64,000 bases of DNA from positions 62,001 to 126,000 of the forward strand of contig JAMQCK010000033.1 of NCBI GenBank assembly GCA_024196135.1, read 5' to 3'. Of the stretch, positions 25,032-35,893 are shown in pieces. Under the pieces are notes generated by a model. That model did no database searches, had not been told where the DNA came from, and saw only the letters and a program-made list of their open reading frames with translations. This stretch comes from Pleurotus ostreatus/Saccharomyces cerevisiae fusant (lineage: Eukaryota > Opisthokonta). Each line of letters begins with the position of its first letter. Within the stretch, counting starts at the first letter, position 1. Position numbers and translations under genes: made by a program.

Positions 25032-25735
25032 ATGTTTTGAATTGATGGGATTGACGCGATAGACAATCGAAAAAAAGGTTGAATGGACAATGGGATGCGG
25101 AAGCACCAGCCGTCGCCGACTTCGCTCCTTCGACATCCTATGACTCGGCGGCCGGACCTGCGCTTGCGTCACCTGAAGCCTGCGTTGGTATCCTAGAGAC
25201 TGCTCTCCTGACATGGGACCCGCTAGCTCAAAAGCCAACTCGCCTCTTCACGAGTCTCTTCCCGGCGGTCGCATTCACTCCCCCCTTTTGCGATTTTCTT
25301 CGGTTCGATTTTCTCCGAGTTCTTTCCCGCCTTGCCCTGCTGGTCAGGTTCCTGCATTCTTTTATTCGTTTTCTATTCTTCGTTTCCTCTTGGTTCCTTT
25401 TCCGCACCAGGCTCGCGCTACCTTTCCACTCTTTTGGAACCTCCGTGCTTCCGCCTTGCACGCATACGGGCGCCCGTGTGGCCATCCCCATCCGATCAGA
25501 ACTCCGGATCCTCCTACGCGGACCTCATACGCGTGCAGAGCAGTGCTCTCCCACGCGACTGTGCTTATCCACCTCTCTGCGCGTTTGTAACAGGTGCCCG
25601 CACTATTCACTCATCAAAGCTCAATAGCATCATCGCTAATTACTATTCGTCTCCCCACAGATAGATAAGGGGCAGCCCTCTTCGACGCCAACTCTTCCTC
25701 CGTTGCATTCTCTCCCTCGCTCATCATCGTTGACG
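25032..25735. other. Upstream region of ferric reductase, pyrimidine-rich
   Basis: Contains long T/C-rich runs (about 25260-25450) as often seen in basidiomycete promoters; no separate gene supported. Confidence 0.5.
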
Positions 25736-27840
25736 ATGCATTCCCGCGCTGAAGCACCCAACGGCACTGCGCAGGGAGGCGCTCCCCCGCAGCAGCCCGT
25801 GCGCAAGGAGGACCTAATCGCCCCCGAGATCGTGTGGCACCTCAACATCGTCCTCCTTTGTCTCCTCGGCTTGCTCGCCCTGACACGAGTCTCCCGCGCA
25901 GCCGCGCGTCTGACGAGCACCGGCGAGTGGCTCGCGGGGCATGTCTTTGGGAGCAAGATCTCCGTCGTGCGGGAGCAGCCGCGGCCGCGTCTTGACCGGG
26001 AGGACACCCTCGGCAAGCCCCACTTCGCGGAGAAGGGAAGCGGCGTCACGCTCACCCAGAGCGCGACGTTGACCCCGACGCTGCAGGGCGAGGGTGGCGC
26101 GCGCGCCCCGCCGCACGTTGCTGCCTGCCCTCGCATCCTCCGTCCCATCTTCGAGCCCCTTCACTGGCGCTGGACAAAGGGGCACTCGCTCAACCAACTT
26201 GTCCTCTACGTCGGCTGGTTTGTCGGGATGGCATACGCCGGACTGTACAAGTCCAATCCATTCACAAATCCTGGTGCGTTTCCCTCTCCGTTTGTGCCGT
26301 CGCAGATGCTAAACGTTTGCTAGTGCGCGCTGGTGCCGTCGCCGTGTCCCAGATTCCGTGGGTCTTCGCTTTGGGAACGAAGGTCAACCCCGTAGGCTAC
26401 GTTCTTGGTGTCGGCTACGAGAAGGTACCGTTCACCCTAGCCCAACGACGCGAGATGCTGGCTCTGACCTATTCAACAGTTGAACTTCCTCCATCGCCAT
26501 GTCGGACGGCTCATCATCCTCGCCGTCAATGTCCATGTTATTGGATATCGTAAGTCTTCGCCTCGTACCCTCCCTCGTAACCGTCTGACACCCTTTTTTC
26601 TCAGTGTACAAGTTCTTCTGGGAGGACGCCTTCTTCGAAGCGATCGTGAAGCCCGACTACATCTGGGGTCTCGTTGCAACCGTGTGCATGGACATGCTCT
26701 TCATCTTCTCTACCTCCTGGGTCCGCAACAACTTCTACAACCTCTTCTTCTGGTCGCACTGCGCCGCCTTCCTTATCCTCATCCCCGCAATCTACATGCA
26801 CAAGCGCCCCCTTCTCAACTACGTTATTGCATTCGCTTCGGTCTACGCCTTCGATCGCGTCTTCCGCCTTGTGAAGACGCGCGTGCAGCGTGCGCACCTG
26901 CGCGCGATGCCGGAGCTTGGGATGGTGCGCATGGAAATGCGCTCGCTCACCTCGGGGTGGCGCGCGGGGCAGCATGTGCGCATTCGCGTGCTCAGCTCGG
27001 CGATGGGCCTGGTTGGGTGGTCTGAGGTGCACCCCTTCACGATCGCGAACGCGCCGGGCACATCTTCTGGTATGGTCCTCATGGTCAAGAAGACGGGGCG
27101 TTGGACGGTACGACACCTTTTTGCTCTCCTTTGCTTTTGATCTGACGTGATCTATCCCAGCATCACTTGTTTGAGCTCGCCAAGTCGCGCAGCGCGGAGG
27201 GCGAAGAGGACCCGCAGGTACAGGTGATTGTCGAGGGGCCGTATGGCGGACCTGGCAACTCGATTTTCTCAAGCTACTCTGCGGCCCTGTTCGTCTGCGG
27301 TGGGAGCGGAATCACGTTCGGGCTCTCCGCCATGGACGACCTGCTTCAGAAGGACGCCGCAGGAGAGAGCCGTCTCAAGATCATTGACCTGATCTGGATA
27401 GTCCAGGACATCGGTGCGTCGCTCCCTCCTTCTTTCATTTTGGCCGAGTGCTGAAGGGCGGTCTAGGCGCGATCGCGCCATTGCTTCCCGAGCTCACCGC
27501 GCTGTTGCACTCGGCAAGGCACGCGACGGTGAACATCTCCATTCACTACACGCGAGTATCTGCCGCGGGCGCGGCAGCTATTCACGAAGCTACGATTCCG
27601 CAAGGCATGCACATCCACGTTGGCCGTCCCCATACGAAGCATGCCTTGGACAACATCATCACGAACACGGTGTATGGTGCCGGCGAGCGGAACGCCGAGC
27701 CTCATTGTGGTGTCCTCGTCGGAGTGTGCGGCCCTGTCGCGCTCGCCGACGACGTGCGGAAGACGGTGAGCTGGATCGATCCCAAGAAGCGGGATTTGGT
27801 TGGAGGTGTCGAGGTTCACGAGGAGGTGTTCGGGTGGTGA
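25736..27840 (+). CDS. Ferric reductase (FRE/NOX superfamily)
   Basis: Exons 25736-26273, 26324-26424, 26480-26549, 26605-27107, 27161-27413 and 27467-27840 give 612 aa. Several transmembrane helices bear the paired His residues expected for two hemes (LNFLHRHVGRLIILAVNVHV and NLFFWSHCAAFLILIPAIYM). The cytosolic part has the FAD-binding HPFTIAN motif and the NAD(P)H-binding VEGPYGGPG and VCGGSGITFGLS motifs. The family moves electrons from NADPH across the membrane to reduce Fe(III) or Cu(II) for uptake. No multicopper oxidase or iron permease lies next to it in this window, so it is not in a classic high-affinity iron cluster. The start is the ATG at 25736 before an N-terminal hydrophobic helix. 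Confidence 0.93.
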
Positions 27841-28255
27841 ACGGACTTTGGTGACATAGAGGGGATCTTTATTATTTGTTGTAGACGCTTTCGTTAGCAC
27901 GACTCGCGACGACCACTTATTTATCTATAGAGTTAGGTCGGCGCGCTTACCTGTTGTACAAGTATGCCACCGCCTTGTATAACACTGGGCTCTCATAGAG
28001 CCCTCGCTGTCCTTTACTCCATAACATGTTTTGTACTCGCTATAACATCGGATTTTGTCTTGTGCCACAAAAGCCGCGGGATAGCCTGAGCCTGGGAGAT
28101 GGAAATTGTCTCACCGTCGGTCATTACGAAGTCCAACTTGGGGAAGATACCGGTCAATGACATTGGCGAGAGACTAACAGCCCACGAATAATGTGTTTGA
28201 CGTGCTTCAACATTGGTCTTCCTGACTACACGGTTCTGTACATTGGTCTGCTTCT
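27841..28255. other. Convergent 3' spacer
   Basis: Lies between the 3' ends of ferric reductase (+) and the second aldo/keto reductase (-). No gene or clear terminator signal seen. Confidence 0.5.
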
Positions 28256-29363
28256 TTACGCAAAGTTATACTTCGCCAAGCGGGCAGGGAAACGATCCCC
28301 CTTCGGCTTGAACTCACGCAGCATCGTGTCGATCTCGTTCAACTCCTCGCCCGTGAGCTCGACCAGCGTCGAGTTCTCCTTGATCTTCTCCACGCTCTTC
28401 GAGCCCGGGATCGGGATGATAGTCGGCATGCCTGGCTTCGCGCTTTGCGCAACGACCCAGGCAAGCGCGACCTGCGCGATGGCGACGCCCTTGCGCTTTG
28501 CGAGGCCTTCAACGGCGCGTACGAGCTGGAGGTTGACGTCAAACACCTCGGGCTGGAAGCGCGGGGAGTGACGGCGGTAATCGGTAGGTGCAAGGTCGTC
28601 GATGGACTTGATTTGTCCGGTCTGCAGAATCGAGTTAGCAATAATATAGACACGAGCTAGTCAGGTCCAGCTCACCAGGAAACCAGCGCCGAGAGGCGAG
28701 TACGCAATGATGGGTATGTCCAGCTCCGCGCAGGCCTTGGCGACACCGTTGTCGAGGATGTCCGTAAACCACGCAGAGAACTCGACTTCGACGCCGCCGT
28801 CGATGGGCGCGTACTTCGCAGCCTCGCGAATAGTCTCCGCGCCGACCTCCGTCAGGCCAATAGCGCCAATCTTTCCCTCGTCAACGAGCTCCTTCATTGC
28901 CTTGATCATCGTCTCCACCGGCACCGACGCATCTCTCCTTCCCGGCTCGAAGACATCGATCTTCTTCACGCCCTGCAGGATGCCCAGGCAGAAGTCCACG
29001 CTGCGGCGAATGCCCTCAGGCGAGTTGTCCGGCGTGGGCTGCCCGGTGCTGACGCCCGCCACAGCGCCCTTAATGGAGAGGATGACGCGGTCGGCGTCCT
29101 CGGGGTACTTCTCGAAGTAGGCCTTGACGATGTGGAGGGAGTTGTGCTCGGGAGAGCCGTAGAACTCGCCGCCATTCCAGACGTTGGCGCCGGCTTCGAG
29201 GGCGGCCTTCATGCAGGCGATGGAGTGCTCGACGGAGTGTTTGGCGTTGAAGGTAAGGGCTGGGGCGAAGGCCTTCAGATATGAGAATAAAAGAGCGGAA
29301 GAGCGACGTACACATGAGCCCGAGCCCGATGGGGCCGACGTCTTTACTGAGATACTTGACCAT
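28256..29363 (-). CDS. Aldo/keto reductase, pyridoxal reductase-like, second copy
   Basis: Exons complement of 28256-28621, 28676-29259 and 29312-29363 give 333 aa. Exon lengths of 366, 584 and 52 bases equal those of the gene at 9499 exactly, with the same intron positions. The sequence carries the same elements: MVKYLSKDVGPIGLGLMS, GANVWNGGEFYGSPEHNSLH with the catalytic Tyr, and MPTIIPIPGSKSVEKIKENS for the cofactor phosphate. Protein differences are spread along the whole length, so the duplication is not very recent. A TATA-like box lies upstream at 29545-29551. The exact substrate is unknown. Confidence 0.92.
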
Positions 29364-29544
29364 GATGGCTGCTGTAGATGGAGAACGGAGATGAGTTGAC
29401 ACTACCCGAAAGGATCAGTCGTCGTGCCCGCGAACGCTGTTGCCACAAATGACACTCACCGTTGATGATAGTCGAGCGCTCGTCCTTTTCGAGGCAACCA
29501 GTGCTGGATGGAGAGTGAAGAGCACTCGTGCCGCTGCATCTGGC

Positions 29545-29551
29545 ATTTATA
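29545..29551 (-). promoter_or_regulatory. TATA-like box of second aldo/keto reductase
   Basis: TATAAAT on the minus strand, about 180 bases before the ATG at 29363. Confidence 0.35.
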
Positions 29552-30165
29552 GGGGTGGTCAGTTCACACGCTCCGGATGGCAACCGTGTCCGTCGCGGTA
29601 GCCATCCGTCGCACTCACGCACAACGGAGTAGGTGAGGGCGCATTTCCTAATCCAGCTGACGATCCACGACAAAATGGGGACGACTAATCCCATGACGGT
29701 ATTCGCGAGACACGGTTAGCCGGCCATAAAAGCCCCGTCGGGAAGCCGCTAACGACATATTGACAACTCGCCTGCTGAACATCGTCGGGTTAGTGAGGCA
29801 GCTGAGTTTCACCGGTAAGAGAATCTCACCTCGTCTCAAGGTCTCTGTCATTCAGATGATCAGGCAACGCACCTGGCGAAGATTTTTCCTGCAGGCCTTT
29901 GACAAAGGAGGAAAGCAACAGAATGGCATGAGGGTCGTTGGGTGATTACCACAGGTATCATCTCATCTTCTTCAATATGGATATGACCAACGCAAAGGCT
30001 GCGTTGACGGCAATGCTACCTGTCTCCTCGCGCGTTCTGCCTCTATCCTCGCGCGTTCTGTCTGTCTTTCCAACTCAGCCCGAGTCATGCCTCTGAGCAA
30101 CAATGACATATGATCACGCGCCCTATCATGCACTATACGAAGGAGGCTGTCAGAAAAAGTGAGCA
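29552..30165. other. Intergenic, nothing recognised
   Basis: Spacer between the aldo/keto reductase promoter and the 3' end of the first orphan-array gene; no supported gene. Confidence 0.5.
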
Positions 30166-31512
30166 TCAATGATTTTTGCACGCACGCCGCGCGTTGAACC
30201 TTGGCTTGCTTAGGCTCAGTGTCCTGGAATCTCCGAGAGATTCAACATATTCGGCGTCTTGACGCTTGAGTTTGGCAAGGCGCTTCTGTTGCTTCAACTG
30301 ATACCCCACTCTGATCCTACAAAGGCGCATATTAGCACCTCGAATAAAGCGACAAAATGCAGAATGGCCGAAGCGGGGTCAGAAACAGAGGAGAAGACGA
30401 CATCAGAGCTCAGCCACGCACATATGCAGCTCATAAAGCTCGGCAAAGAATCCTAATGGATCCGGGGGCACGTCAAACTGCTCGATGTCGTAGGATTCGA
30501 TCTTGATCCACGGGGGGTTGTCATCGAGTTCTTGGACTCCCAGAAGTGCGGCTAGTATGCTCTCCGGTCCATCGGTGGACGAAGTCGAGGTCGAGGCACT
30601 ATTGGCAGATATAGAGGGGACGCTTTGGGAATGCTCTTGTGCAGCCTCCTTAGCATCCTTGGAGGGAACACTCGCCGGGGCCACATCGGCAGCCTGAGGC
30701 TCCAACGGTCTCTCGCCAGCAAAGGATATCTCGGTAGTGTCGTCCTCTTGTGGAGAAGAGGGGGAGACATCGCCGTTTGACTGCATCTGCGCTGCAGAAG
30801 GAAGTGATCCCGGAGCGATAGTAGTGCTGGCTTCCTCCTGCATGCGCACCTCAGCGCGCTCGCGGCAAATTTCCCACCACGGTTTGCCGTCAGTGCGCTT
30901 GTGCCTGTCAGCAACACGGATCGCCATCAAGACCTGGGCAGGAACATCATGTGGCGGCGGCGCGCGTTGCTCCTTTTTTGCCTTCTGCGATAGATGCGTG
31001 TACTTGATGTCGGCCGACAGATACTGGTCGAGGACGGCAGCTTCCTCAGGCGAAAGGCACGAATGCGGATCTTCCTCAGACTCGCGGTTTGCGCAGATCG
31101 CCACTGTCCGGTACATCCGCGCATGATAGCAATTCTCCCAGGGGAGATGGGGGAGGGGCTCGACGGGGCGTCTGTTCTCAGGGTGTTTGGTAGTGGGGAA
31201 GACGGGGACGGTTTGATAGGACTCGAAGTGTCTGCGTTGGTCTGAGGGAGGAAGGCCTTGCCTCAGAAAATCCCAGGTGAAGACGCGTACGGGCATGGGA
31301 CCGGACAAAGCGTGGTGCTCCTGGTCGATCGTGTTGGTGCTCAGCATAGCATGTAGAGAATGATAACGCACCTTCGATGCAGTCGCCACATATCTCCCGC
31401 ACTTGAACTTGGCTATTTCTTCCCTCACGATAGCATCGTCCATGTCCCACAGGCTCGCTGCAGGGTCCAGCGAAATCACGGCGTACGCGCCATGCCGGGG
31501 GACAGGTGCCAT
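30166..31512 (-). CDS. Orphan tandem family, member A
   Basis: Exons complement of 30166-30316, 30422-31320 and 31372-31512 give 396 aa. Family of unknown function. The N-terminal exon (47 codons) reads HGAYAVISLDPAASLWDMDD to KCGRYVATASK; exon 2 has RVFTWDFLRQGLPP, RRPVEPLPHLPWENCYHARM, SCLSPEEAAVLDQYLSADI, HDVPAQVLMAIRVADRH and GKPWWEI, an acidic Ser/Pro-rich linker, then ESYDIEQFDVPPDPLGFF; the last exon is a basic helix (QQKRLAKLKRQDAEYVESL). No signal peptide or membrane helix. It is the most 3' and most diverged of A-C; the last exon carries Lys-rich changes but stays open. Three further copies follow upstream on the same strand. Confidence 0.78.
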
Positions 31513-31580
31513 GCTTTCTGGTGTAGTTGTAGGAGAGGGAGGAGGAGAAGGAGGAGATTATGCCGTGAAGTCATCTCCAG

Positions 31581-31740
31581 CTCCCTTAAGTATCGTTTCC
31601 GTTGCTACCCTAAGATGTGAAATAGTCGAGAACAAGGAGCACCAAATGCGGTGGCCTTCGCGTCGCGCGACCGGAGTGATCCGAAAGTCGAACATCTCAC
31701 GTGCTTCGCGTAGCATTCAAAATTCTGTCAGGACTTTCAT
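31581..31740 (-). promoter_or_regulatory. Shared upstream block of orphan gene A
   Basis: About 160 bases just upstream of gene A resemble blocks at 33603-33760 and 35626-35790. Conserved cores (plus strand) include AAGGAGCACCAAATGCGG and GAAAGTCGAACATCTCACG. Likely promoter; may instead be only duplication homology. Confidence 0.55.
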
Positions 31741-32094
31741 TGCGACGTACAAAGAATGCAGAGTCTCCGATGCTTTCTCCTGTCATTGGTACGAAAGCAG
31801 AGATCTCAAGATTACACTGAACCCATGCAGTGCCATCCGTATCACTACGATGAACTGCCATTAACAGGAGAAGGAGTACAAAGGACAAAGTAAGCGACGT
31901 CGGAATATCAAGCAACATGGACTGGAAAGCGAGAAGAAATGAGGTGGCGATGTCGTTGAGTAGCGCGCGACTTCTTTGATGCGGGAGTGCACGAAGCCTC
32001 CGTCGCCGCTCGGATTGATCCAACGCTCGCAGGGATGGTCTATTTGGTACGAGAGCCCCGACTCAAGATATGTCCGACGTGCTCTATACCTTCG

Positions 32095-33415
32095 TCAGCT
32101 TGCGGGCGCGGTTCTCATCCGGATGGTATACGTACTCGTCGACGTCAAGAGCCTGACGAGGAAGGGCTGTTTCGTAAGCCCCGAGACCGAGCGTCCACGC
32201 GCCTCAATCGACGCCATAAAGTCGGCGTCCTGGCGCTGAACGTCCTCCAAGCGCTTCTTCTGGCGCTCGATGTAGTCATTTCTGATCCTTGGAAAGGAGT
32301 CAGATCTTCGTACACGTCGTTCGCGAAGGGTACTGTGATGAATGCAGCTGACCTGTCCAACTCCTCGAGCTCCTCGAAGAACCCAGACGGATGTGGCGGC
32401 ACGTCGAACTGACGGATATCGTAGGACTCGATCTTGACCCATGGTAGCTGCTTCTCGAGCTCGTTAAGTCCCAGGAGCGCGGCGAGCATGTCCTCGGGAC
32501 CAGAGGTGGACGAGCCGCCACCGGAATCACTTCCGTCGTGCTTTCGCGAAGCTTGAGCAGAAGGCGGAGAGGCAATGACGGGCGAAGCGGCAGCGGCGGG
32601 CGGCGGCAACACTTCGCCGGTCGGAGAATGTTCCCTCTCTTGCGAGATGGAGCGGGAGGCGAGACCGTTCGACGAAGGCGTCGCTGCAGGAGGGTTGGAA
32701 CTTTGGAGGCCAACGGCCCGAGCTGCCTCCTCCTCTTGATGCTTCCGAGCGCGCTCCTGGGCGCGCTCGCGGACGATGAACCACCAGGGCTTGCTATCAG
32801 TACGCCGACGCTTATTTGCAAGACGTATGGCCATTAAGACCTGCGCGGGAACGTCGTGGGGCGGCGGATACTCGCCGTCTTGCTTTGCGCGCTCACACAA
32901 CACAGAGTAGTTGTTGTCGGTTGAGATATACTGGTCGAGGACGGCTGCCTCTTCTGGAGATAGACATGACTGAGGGTTCTCCTCCGTGTCGAGGGTCGGG
33001 CAAATCGCGACTGTCCGGTAAAGCCGGGCGTGATAGCAGTCCTTCCATGGAAGATGAGGGAGAGGCTCAACGGGACGCCTGCTTTCTGGATGCTCGGTAT
33101 TGGGAAGGATTGGGACGGTCATGTATGACTTGAAAAAGACTTCTTGGGCATCGGGAGGCATGCCTTGGATGACAAAGTCCCAGGTAAACGTGCGCTGGGG
33201 CAAAAGCGCGGAGAGAGGGTGATGATCCTAGTATGTGTCAAGCTGTTTGTTATTGGGCTACTGAGAATGATACGCACCTCCGTCGCGGTTGCCACATATC
33301 TACCGCACTTCATCTTTCGCAGCTCCTCGTTCACGATGGGGTCGTCAATGTCCTTCAGGCTCGACACTGGATCGAGGGAGAGAACGACGTAAGCTCCGCG
33401 CCAGGGCAAAGTCAT
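32095..33415 (-). CDS. Orphan tandem family, member B
   Basis: Exons complement of 32095-32287, 32353-33227 and 33278-33415 give 401 aa. Same order of conserved elements as A: PWRGAYVVLSLDPVSSLKDI, KCGRYVATATE, PQRTFTWDFVIQGMPPDA, RRPVEPLPHLPWKDCYHARL, SCLSPEEAAVLDQYISTD, HDVPAQVLMAIRLANKRRRT, KPWWFIVRERAQERARKHQE, a Ser/Ala-rich variable linker, PEDMLAALLGLNELEKQLPW, ESYDIRQFDVPPHPSGFFEE, and a basic coiled C-terminus (RNDYIERQKKRLEDVQRQDA). Intron phases match A, C and D. Introns have normal GT..AG ends. Function unknown; the conserved Trp/Pro blocks suggest one folded domain with a variable insert. Very close to C, including flanking DNA. Confidence 0.82.
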
Positions 33416-33602
33416 TGTGGCAGTGCTTCAGGAGTTATGTCAAGAGCAAAGAGGGGAACAAGAAGCGAGGAGAGAAAGAATCTGCTCGGACGAGGGATCG
33501 AGATGATGGATACGGAAAAGCTGGCCTCGTATCGAGGTATGCGGACCGAGATTTCGGGAGGTGAGATGGGGATGGAGAAGATATGCCAAGGAATCATCTT
33601 CA

Positions 33603-33760
33603 GCTCTTAAGTGCTTCTTCTGTTGCTATCCGGCGGCGCGAGGTGGTTGAGGACAAGGAGCACCAAATACGGACGCCTTCGCGATACGGGACACACGGCC
33701 GGAGTGTTCCGGAAGTCGAACATGTCACGCGTGTCACACTGTTCGAATCTTCATCGTCGT
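33603..33760 (-). promoter_or_regulatory. Shared upstream block of orphan gene B
   Basis: Second copy of the conserved upstream block; cores ACAAGGAGCACCAAATACGG and GGAAGTCGAACATGTCACG on the plus strand. Confidence 0.55.
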
Positions 33761-33967
33761 GCCAAATTTCGTAGGTTTACTTGCTCTGATCATCCTACAA
33801 TTTTATATTGAGCTGAGAGTGACAGATATTTCGACGCCCCGTTGTACTGCGATGCACTGCCAAATACAGGAAAGAAGTACATAAATGATGCCTAAAGCGG
33901 CGCCGGAAGATCACGCAACATGGACAGGAATGCGGGAGAAAATCAAGTGGCAAAGCCGCCGAACAGC

Positions 33968-34005
33968 GTGAGGCTTCTTCGATGTGAGATGGATCGAAGC
34001 CTCAC
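33968..34005. repeat. Perfect 10-base inverted repeat
   Basis: GTGAGGCTTC (33968-33977) and GAAGCCTCAC (33996-34005) face each other across 18 bases, with a second overlapping pair (CGATGTGAG and CTCACATCG). It lies downstream of gene C and could form a hairpin in its 3' transcript. Confidence 0.6.
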
Positions 34006-34097
34006 ATCGCCGCTTGTACTGGTCGAACGCCCGCAGAGTCAGACTCTTTGGCACGAGAGCCCCGATTGAAGAAACGTCCGACGCGCTCTGAAAATCG

Positions 34098-35416
34098 TCA
34101 GATTGCGCGCGCGGGTCTACTCACGATGGGATACGTACTCGTCGACGTCAAAAATTTGGTCAAAAGGGCTTGCTTCGCAGACCCCGAATTAGAGCGCCCA
34201 CGCGCCTCAATCGACGCCATATAGTCGGCGTCCTGGCGCCGAACGTCTTCTAGGCGCTTCTTCTGACGCTCGATGTAGTCGTTCCTGATCCTTGGAAAGG
34301 CGTCAGACATTTGTACACGCCAAGAGCACGGTCGGCGCAGCTCACCTTTCTAATTCCTTGAGCTCCTCGAAGAACCCAGACGGATGCGGCGGCACGTCGA
34401 ACTGACGGATATCGTAGGACTCGATCTTGACCCACGGAAGCTGTTTCTCAAGCTCATTGAGTCCCAGGAGCGCGGCGAGCATACCCTCTGGACCAGAGAT
34501 CGACGAGGCGTCCGACTCACTACTATGGCCGCTCCCCTTATGCTCTTGGGTAGGCTGAGCAGCAGGCGGAGAGGCGACGGCAGGCAAATCGGCAGCAGCG
34601 GGGAGCGGTGAGCGATCATCAGATGGAGCAGAATCCTTCCCTTGCGAACTAGAAGCGTGGCCATTCAACATCGGCGCAGCCGCAGAAGGGTCAGAGCCCC
34701 GAGAAGCAACTGCGCGAGCTGCCTCCTCTTCCTGCCGCTTCCGCGCGCGGTCCTGTGCACGCTCACGAACAATGGCCCACCATGGCTTGCCGTCCGTGCG
34801 CTGCCGTTTGTTAGCAAGACGTATGGCCATCAAGACCTGGGCGGGAACGTCATGCGGCGGCGGAGGCGCGAGCCCCTCTTCTTTCGCACGCACTAGAAGC
34901 CGTGTGTAGCTGATGTCCGTCGATAGATACTGGTCCAACACGGCGGCTTCCTCTGGCGAGAGGCATGATTGTGGGTCCTCGTCTGTATCCCGAGTCTCGC
35001 AAATCGCGACTTTCCGGTACATCCGAGCGTGGTAGCAATCCTCCCAGGGAAGGTGAGGGAGGGGCTCGACGGGGCGCCTGCTTTCTGGGTGCTCAGTGTT
35101 GGGCAGGACGGGGACAGTCATATATGACTGAAAATATTTGTCGGGAGCATTGGGGGGCATGCCTTGGACGAGAAAGTCCCAGGCAAACGTGCGCTGGGGC
35201 ATAAGCGCGGAAAGAGCGTGATGATCCTAGTGCACGATAAGCTGTTGTTGGTGGGTCAATTATAATGAAACGCACCTCCGTCGCGGTCGCCACATATCTG
35301 CCGCACTTCATCTTTCGCAGCTCGTCGTCCACGATGCGATCATCGCCGATGTCCTTCAAGCTCGACGCGGGATCGAGAGAAAGGACGACGTAGGCGCCGC
35401 GCCAGGGCAGAGTCAT
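34098..35416 (-). CDS. Orphan tandem family, member C
   Basis: Exons complement of 34098-34290, 34346-35226 and 35276-35416 give 404 aa. Nearly the same protein plan as B, with close matches in every conserved block (PWRGAYVVLSLDPASSLKDI, PQRTFAWDFLVQGMPPNA, RRPVEPLPHLPWEDCYHARM, HDVPAQVLMAIRLANKRQRT, GKPWWAIVRERAQDRARKRQ, ESYDIRQFDVPPHPSGFFEE, RNDYIERQKKRLEDVRRQDA). The Ser/Ala/Pro linker is the most divergent part. Exon 1 and exon 3 have lengths of 141 and 193 bases; exon 3 equals that of B. The ATG at 35416 is used; a GTG just before it is out of favour. Unknown function. Confidence 0.82.
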
Positions 35417-35625
35417 CACGGAAGCACTTCCTGATCAGTATCAAAGGCGGGAAAGATGGCGGAAGAGTTTGAGCAAGCAAGAGGAAGCGAGCGAAGAGGT
35501 CAGGACGAGAGAGTAGGATGGTGGATACTGAGAAGCTGGCCTTTGAGTCTTCCCAACGTTTTCAGAGGAGAAGTTACGGGAGATGGGATTGGAGCGGAGG
35601 GAAGTATGCCAGGGAACATCTTGAG

Positions 35626-35790
35626 CCCTGTAAAATATGGCTTCTGTTGCTATCCAGCGACGCGAAGTGGTTGAGAACAAGGCGCACCAAACGCGGACGC
35701 CTTCGTGTCGCACCGCACGTGAACGGAGTGATCCAAAAGTTGAACATGTCACATGCGTCACAGTGCTCGAATCTCCACCGTCGGGTTCAT
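35626..35790 (-). promoter_or_regulatory. Shared upstream block of orphan gene C
   Basis: Third copy of the upstream block; cores ACAAGGCGCACCAAACGCGG and AAAAGTTGAACATGTCACA on the plus strand. No comparable block is seen upstream of gene D. Confidence 0.55.
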
Positions 35791-35893
35791 AGATGTATCA
35801 CACCTTATCTTCAGGTATGTTTATGCGCACTTATATTGACCTCTTGTCTGAGAAAAGCTACATATAGAGACTCAAATATATTCTATCGTTGTT

